Source: Coemansia sp. RSA 922
Lineage: Eukaryota; Kickxellomycota; Kickxellomycetes; Kickxellales; Kickxellaceae
Direction: 5' to 3'
Assembly (NCBI GenBank): GCA_027577415.1
Contig: JANBQS010000511.1
Span: forward strand, 1-16,257
DNA: 16,257 nt
Below, piece after piece: positions 14,528 through 16,257 of this stretch; positions within the stretch are counted from its first letter, which is position 1, and every line of letters begins with the position of its first letter. The translations under genes were made by a program, and so were the position numbers. Below the pieces are notes generated by a model that saw only the letters and a list, made by a program, of their open reading frames with translations, was not told the origin of the DNA and ran no database searches.

Positions 14528-15220
14528 GACACTATTGAATGAGTCATGAGTACGGTAGACAAACCAAGCCGATGTATATAAAACAGCAGTATACAAGCCT
14601 AACATGCTTCCGTAAGGGATAAGTGAGTGTAGAGTAAACACCAAAGTTACAGGTATAATTCCAAATAGAGCAGTTCCAAGGGGTCCAGTGATCGGGAATC
14701 GCGGTTGCAATGTAGCCAGTGCCAACACCAATGGGACAATAGCCATCAACATATGGCACTTTAAAGCACTATGATCAGTATGACCAGGTGCTGGTCCACT
14801 GTCAAATATAACTTGTGAATAGAAAGCGTACCATGCTAATGAGTGCTTGAGATAACCTAGCTGCTTGCGTATAGCCGAATAAACAATAAATCCCAAGAAG
14901 ATAATGTTAAGCGCGATAATTAGGTAAAAAGAAACTCCCGAGGTGGCAGTGACAGTGCCAATGCTGTGGCGAAGGACATGTGCAAACCCCATTTCGAGTA
15001 AGCCATAAAAAAACTGGATGAAAAACTGTTCATTCAAAGCATTATGCAGTACTATCGTCTTTGCTACGGTCATTGGAGTGCTCTGGAAAAACAGATAGCT
15101 ACCAATACCTCTCGTGGCTTCTTTCGATTGCAAATCATTGGGCGATGGATGTCTTTCAATATGTAGCTTGACGTCTGACCTGGCGGTACCACGCTCTACG
15201 ATACAATACATTGTCGCCAT
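14501..15220 (-). CDS. Family 2 tandem gene, copy 2: membrane protein (239 aa)
   Basis: Start is ATG 15220 (MATMYCIVE), equal to copy 1. It has the same plan: polar N-terminus with SPNDLQ, about five hydrophobic segments, a WYAFYSQVIFDSGPAPGHTDHSALKCH-type middle loop (WYAFYSQVIFDSGP then HSALKCH), and PLGTALFGIIPVTLVFTLHS near the end. The first membrane segment is shorter than in copy 1 and the second pair differs most. The last third is about 94% identical to copy 1 at DNA level over 120 bp. The C-terminus adds one Glu. The function is unknown. Confidence 0.75.
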   Translation of the reverse strand: MATMYCIVERGTARSDVKLHIERHPSPNDLQSKEATRGIGSYLFFQSTPMTVAKTIVLHNALNEQFFIQFFYGLLEMGFAHVLRHSIGTVTATSGVSFYLIIALNIIFLGFIVYSAIRKQLGYLKHSLAWYAFYSQVIFDSGPAPGHTDHSALKCHMLMAIVPLVLALATLQPRFPITGPLGTALFGIIPVTLVFTLHSLIPYGSMLGLYTAVLYTSAWFVYRTHDSFNSVIVRAAKQE

Positions 15221-15420
15221 TTGCAAGTTTCGAATAATAAAATGGAACTAGTTTATTGGAAAGTAAAATGCAAGAAGAAGAAAAGTGGACATTCTCAAGA
15301 ATAAGTGCCAAGAAAAAAATGCTGGTTAAAAGCCTTCGCTTGTCAAAGTACGTCTTTGAACAATGCCAAAAGGAAAGAGCAGCTTTTAACAAAGCCGTCT
15401 ACGCATGGCTTGAGTAGTTG
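15221..15420 (-). promoter_or_regulatory. Upstream region of membrane gene copy 2
   Basis: The first 60 bases (CAAGTTTCGAATAATAAAAT, then TGCAAGAAGAAG on the plus strand) are homologous to those before copy 1. CAAAG/CTTTG cores occur at 15344, 15354 and 15390. This is fewer than before copy 1 but at a similar distance from the ATG. No clear TATA box is visible at about -100. Confidence 0.4.
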
Positions 15421-15546
15421 AACACCATGGCGTAATGGAACTTTCCAATTTATTGGAATGTATGTGTACTCACACGCACTAGAAATGGTATCAAAATCTG
15501 TACTATTACTTGACGTTGTGCACAGACATTATTGCAGCTACTATGC

Positions 15547-16257
15547 TCAGAGTGTCTTGCTCTTAACAGCAATTTGCTTAAAAGTTCTGCATACACTATA
15601 TAGGAAGTATACGGCCATGTAAGCAACAGCGGTGAACACGTTTTGCATGCTTGCATAGGGCATAAAAGCATGCAGAACAAACACCAAAGCGACACTCACA
15701 CAGCCACACAACGAGATGGCATGAGCTCCAGTGGCCGGGTACCTTGACTGCATTGTAAGCAGCAAGAGCATGAATGGGATGGCGACCAAAAGCACGACGC
15801 ACTTTACAGCAGCCAATTCACCAGCACCAGCAAGCGAACGGTGTTCAAGCCATACTTGAGAGAAGAAAGCAAGCCACACCCAGTTACGCTTAAACTCGGA
15901 TAGGCGACCCTTGACAAATAGGAAAACTGCGTGAGCCGCAAGCATAGTCGTGAAGAACATTGTGTTTTGTATGACTGTAATCCCCCAAGACATCTTTTCA
16001 GTTGGGAAATCGACGTCCACCATCATCGAAGTTAGCATGGAGGCGTTTGCAGGAAAGTGCAGGTAGTTTAGGGCTACGTACAGCGCGAGAAACAAGCGAT
16101 GGTACAGTTGTTCAAAGTAGTGAACTCTCAGAAAGTTGTGAAGCACCTTAACATCGGCTTCAGGAAACGAGGCGAATGGGCAGCTAAATATGCTAGTGAG
16201 ACCTTTCTTGACATCCTTGTTATTCAAGTCGTTGCTTGGGTCGTTGTCCTTGACACG
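15547..16257 (-). CDS. Family 2 tandem gene, copy 3: membrane protein, 5' end outside the window
   Basis: The frame is open from the right edge to TGA 15547, giving 236 residues. The first visible residues include DPSNDL, matching SPNDL near residue 26 of the other copies, so only about 20-25 residues are missing. An in-frame TTG at 16227 is not a real start. It is the most diverged copy: it keeps VLHNFLR, a WLAFFSQV loop, AAVKC, TMQSRYPATGAH, ALVFVLHAFMPYASM and a YTAVAY-like final span (FTAVAYMAVYFLY), but has a longer loop between the first two hydrophobic segments. It has about five membrane spans and no recognised function. It is probably an older member of the array. Confidence 0.7.
   Translation of the reverse strand, partial: RVKDNDPSNDLNNKDVKKGLTSIFSCPFASFPEADVKVLHNFLRVHYFEQLYHRLFLALYVALNYLHFPANASMLTSMMVDVDFPTEKMSWGITVIQNTMFFTTMLAAHAVFLFVKGRLSEFKRNWVWLAFFSQVWLEHRSLAGAGELAAVKCVVLLVAIPFMLLLLTMQSRYPATGAHAISLCGCVSVALVFVLHAFMPYASMQNVFTAVAYMAVYFLYSVCRTFKQIAVKSKTL

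Overview
This is a nuclear contig from a fungus. Four markers support that: an unspliced 3-hydroxyanthranilate 3,4-dioxygenase of fungal (Bna1) type, a 75-residue protein of the fungal DUF1748/mitofissin (Atg44) family, an Iml2-type TPR protein, and a Cld1/CGI-58-type lipid hydrolase. A dispersed 5S rRNA gene and a tRNA gene, each with its own Pol III signals, fit this. The recognised genes read through without introns. Several promoters have a TATA box about 100 nt before the ATG. A relic of a LINE reverse transcriptase and the low intron content make me lean towards an early-diverging lineage (Zoopagomycota/Mucoromycota), but that placement is only inference.

Layout. Positions 1-3330 are gene-poor: an open frame leaving the left edge, a 5S rRNA gene (+), a small TATA-linked ORF, a tRNA-Val(AAC) gene (-), and a decayed C-terminal fragment of a non-LTR retrotransposon beside the tRNA. 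Positions 3330-9960 are a compact conserved block with GC-richer coding sequence: an unrecognised 129-aa protein (+), mitofissin (-), a Cld1/CGI-58-like alpha/beta hydrolase (-), 3-hydroxyanthranilate dioxygenase (+) divergent from it, and a 1023-aa Iml2/TTC39 protein (+). Three of these five belong to families tied to mitochondrial membranes, cardiolipin or lipid droplets.

Positions 9960-16257 are an AT-richer accessory region with every gene on the minus strand. It holds two tandem families that I do not recognise. Family 1 has three small soluble proteins (84, 129 and 123 aa) sharing a PG-x-YNM-x-x-YYIH signature. Family 2 has three roughly 240-aa proteins with about five membrane segments, the last running off the right edge. 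The duplicated units include 5' and 3' flanks. Unit B of family 1 carries about 400 bp of extra sequence that may include a solo LTR.

The most interesting signal is this double tandem array. Upstream regions of both families are rich in CAAAG/CTTTG, the core recognised by HMG-box proteins. Nine copies lie within 99 bp upstream of one membrane-protein gene, including a perfect 12-bp palindrome. Two membrane paralogues also share a sharply bounded 120-bp patch of about 94% identity in which most of the few differences change amino acids. This suggests a fast-evolving, possibly co-regulated two-family locus.
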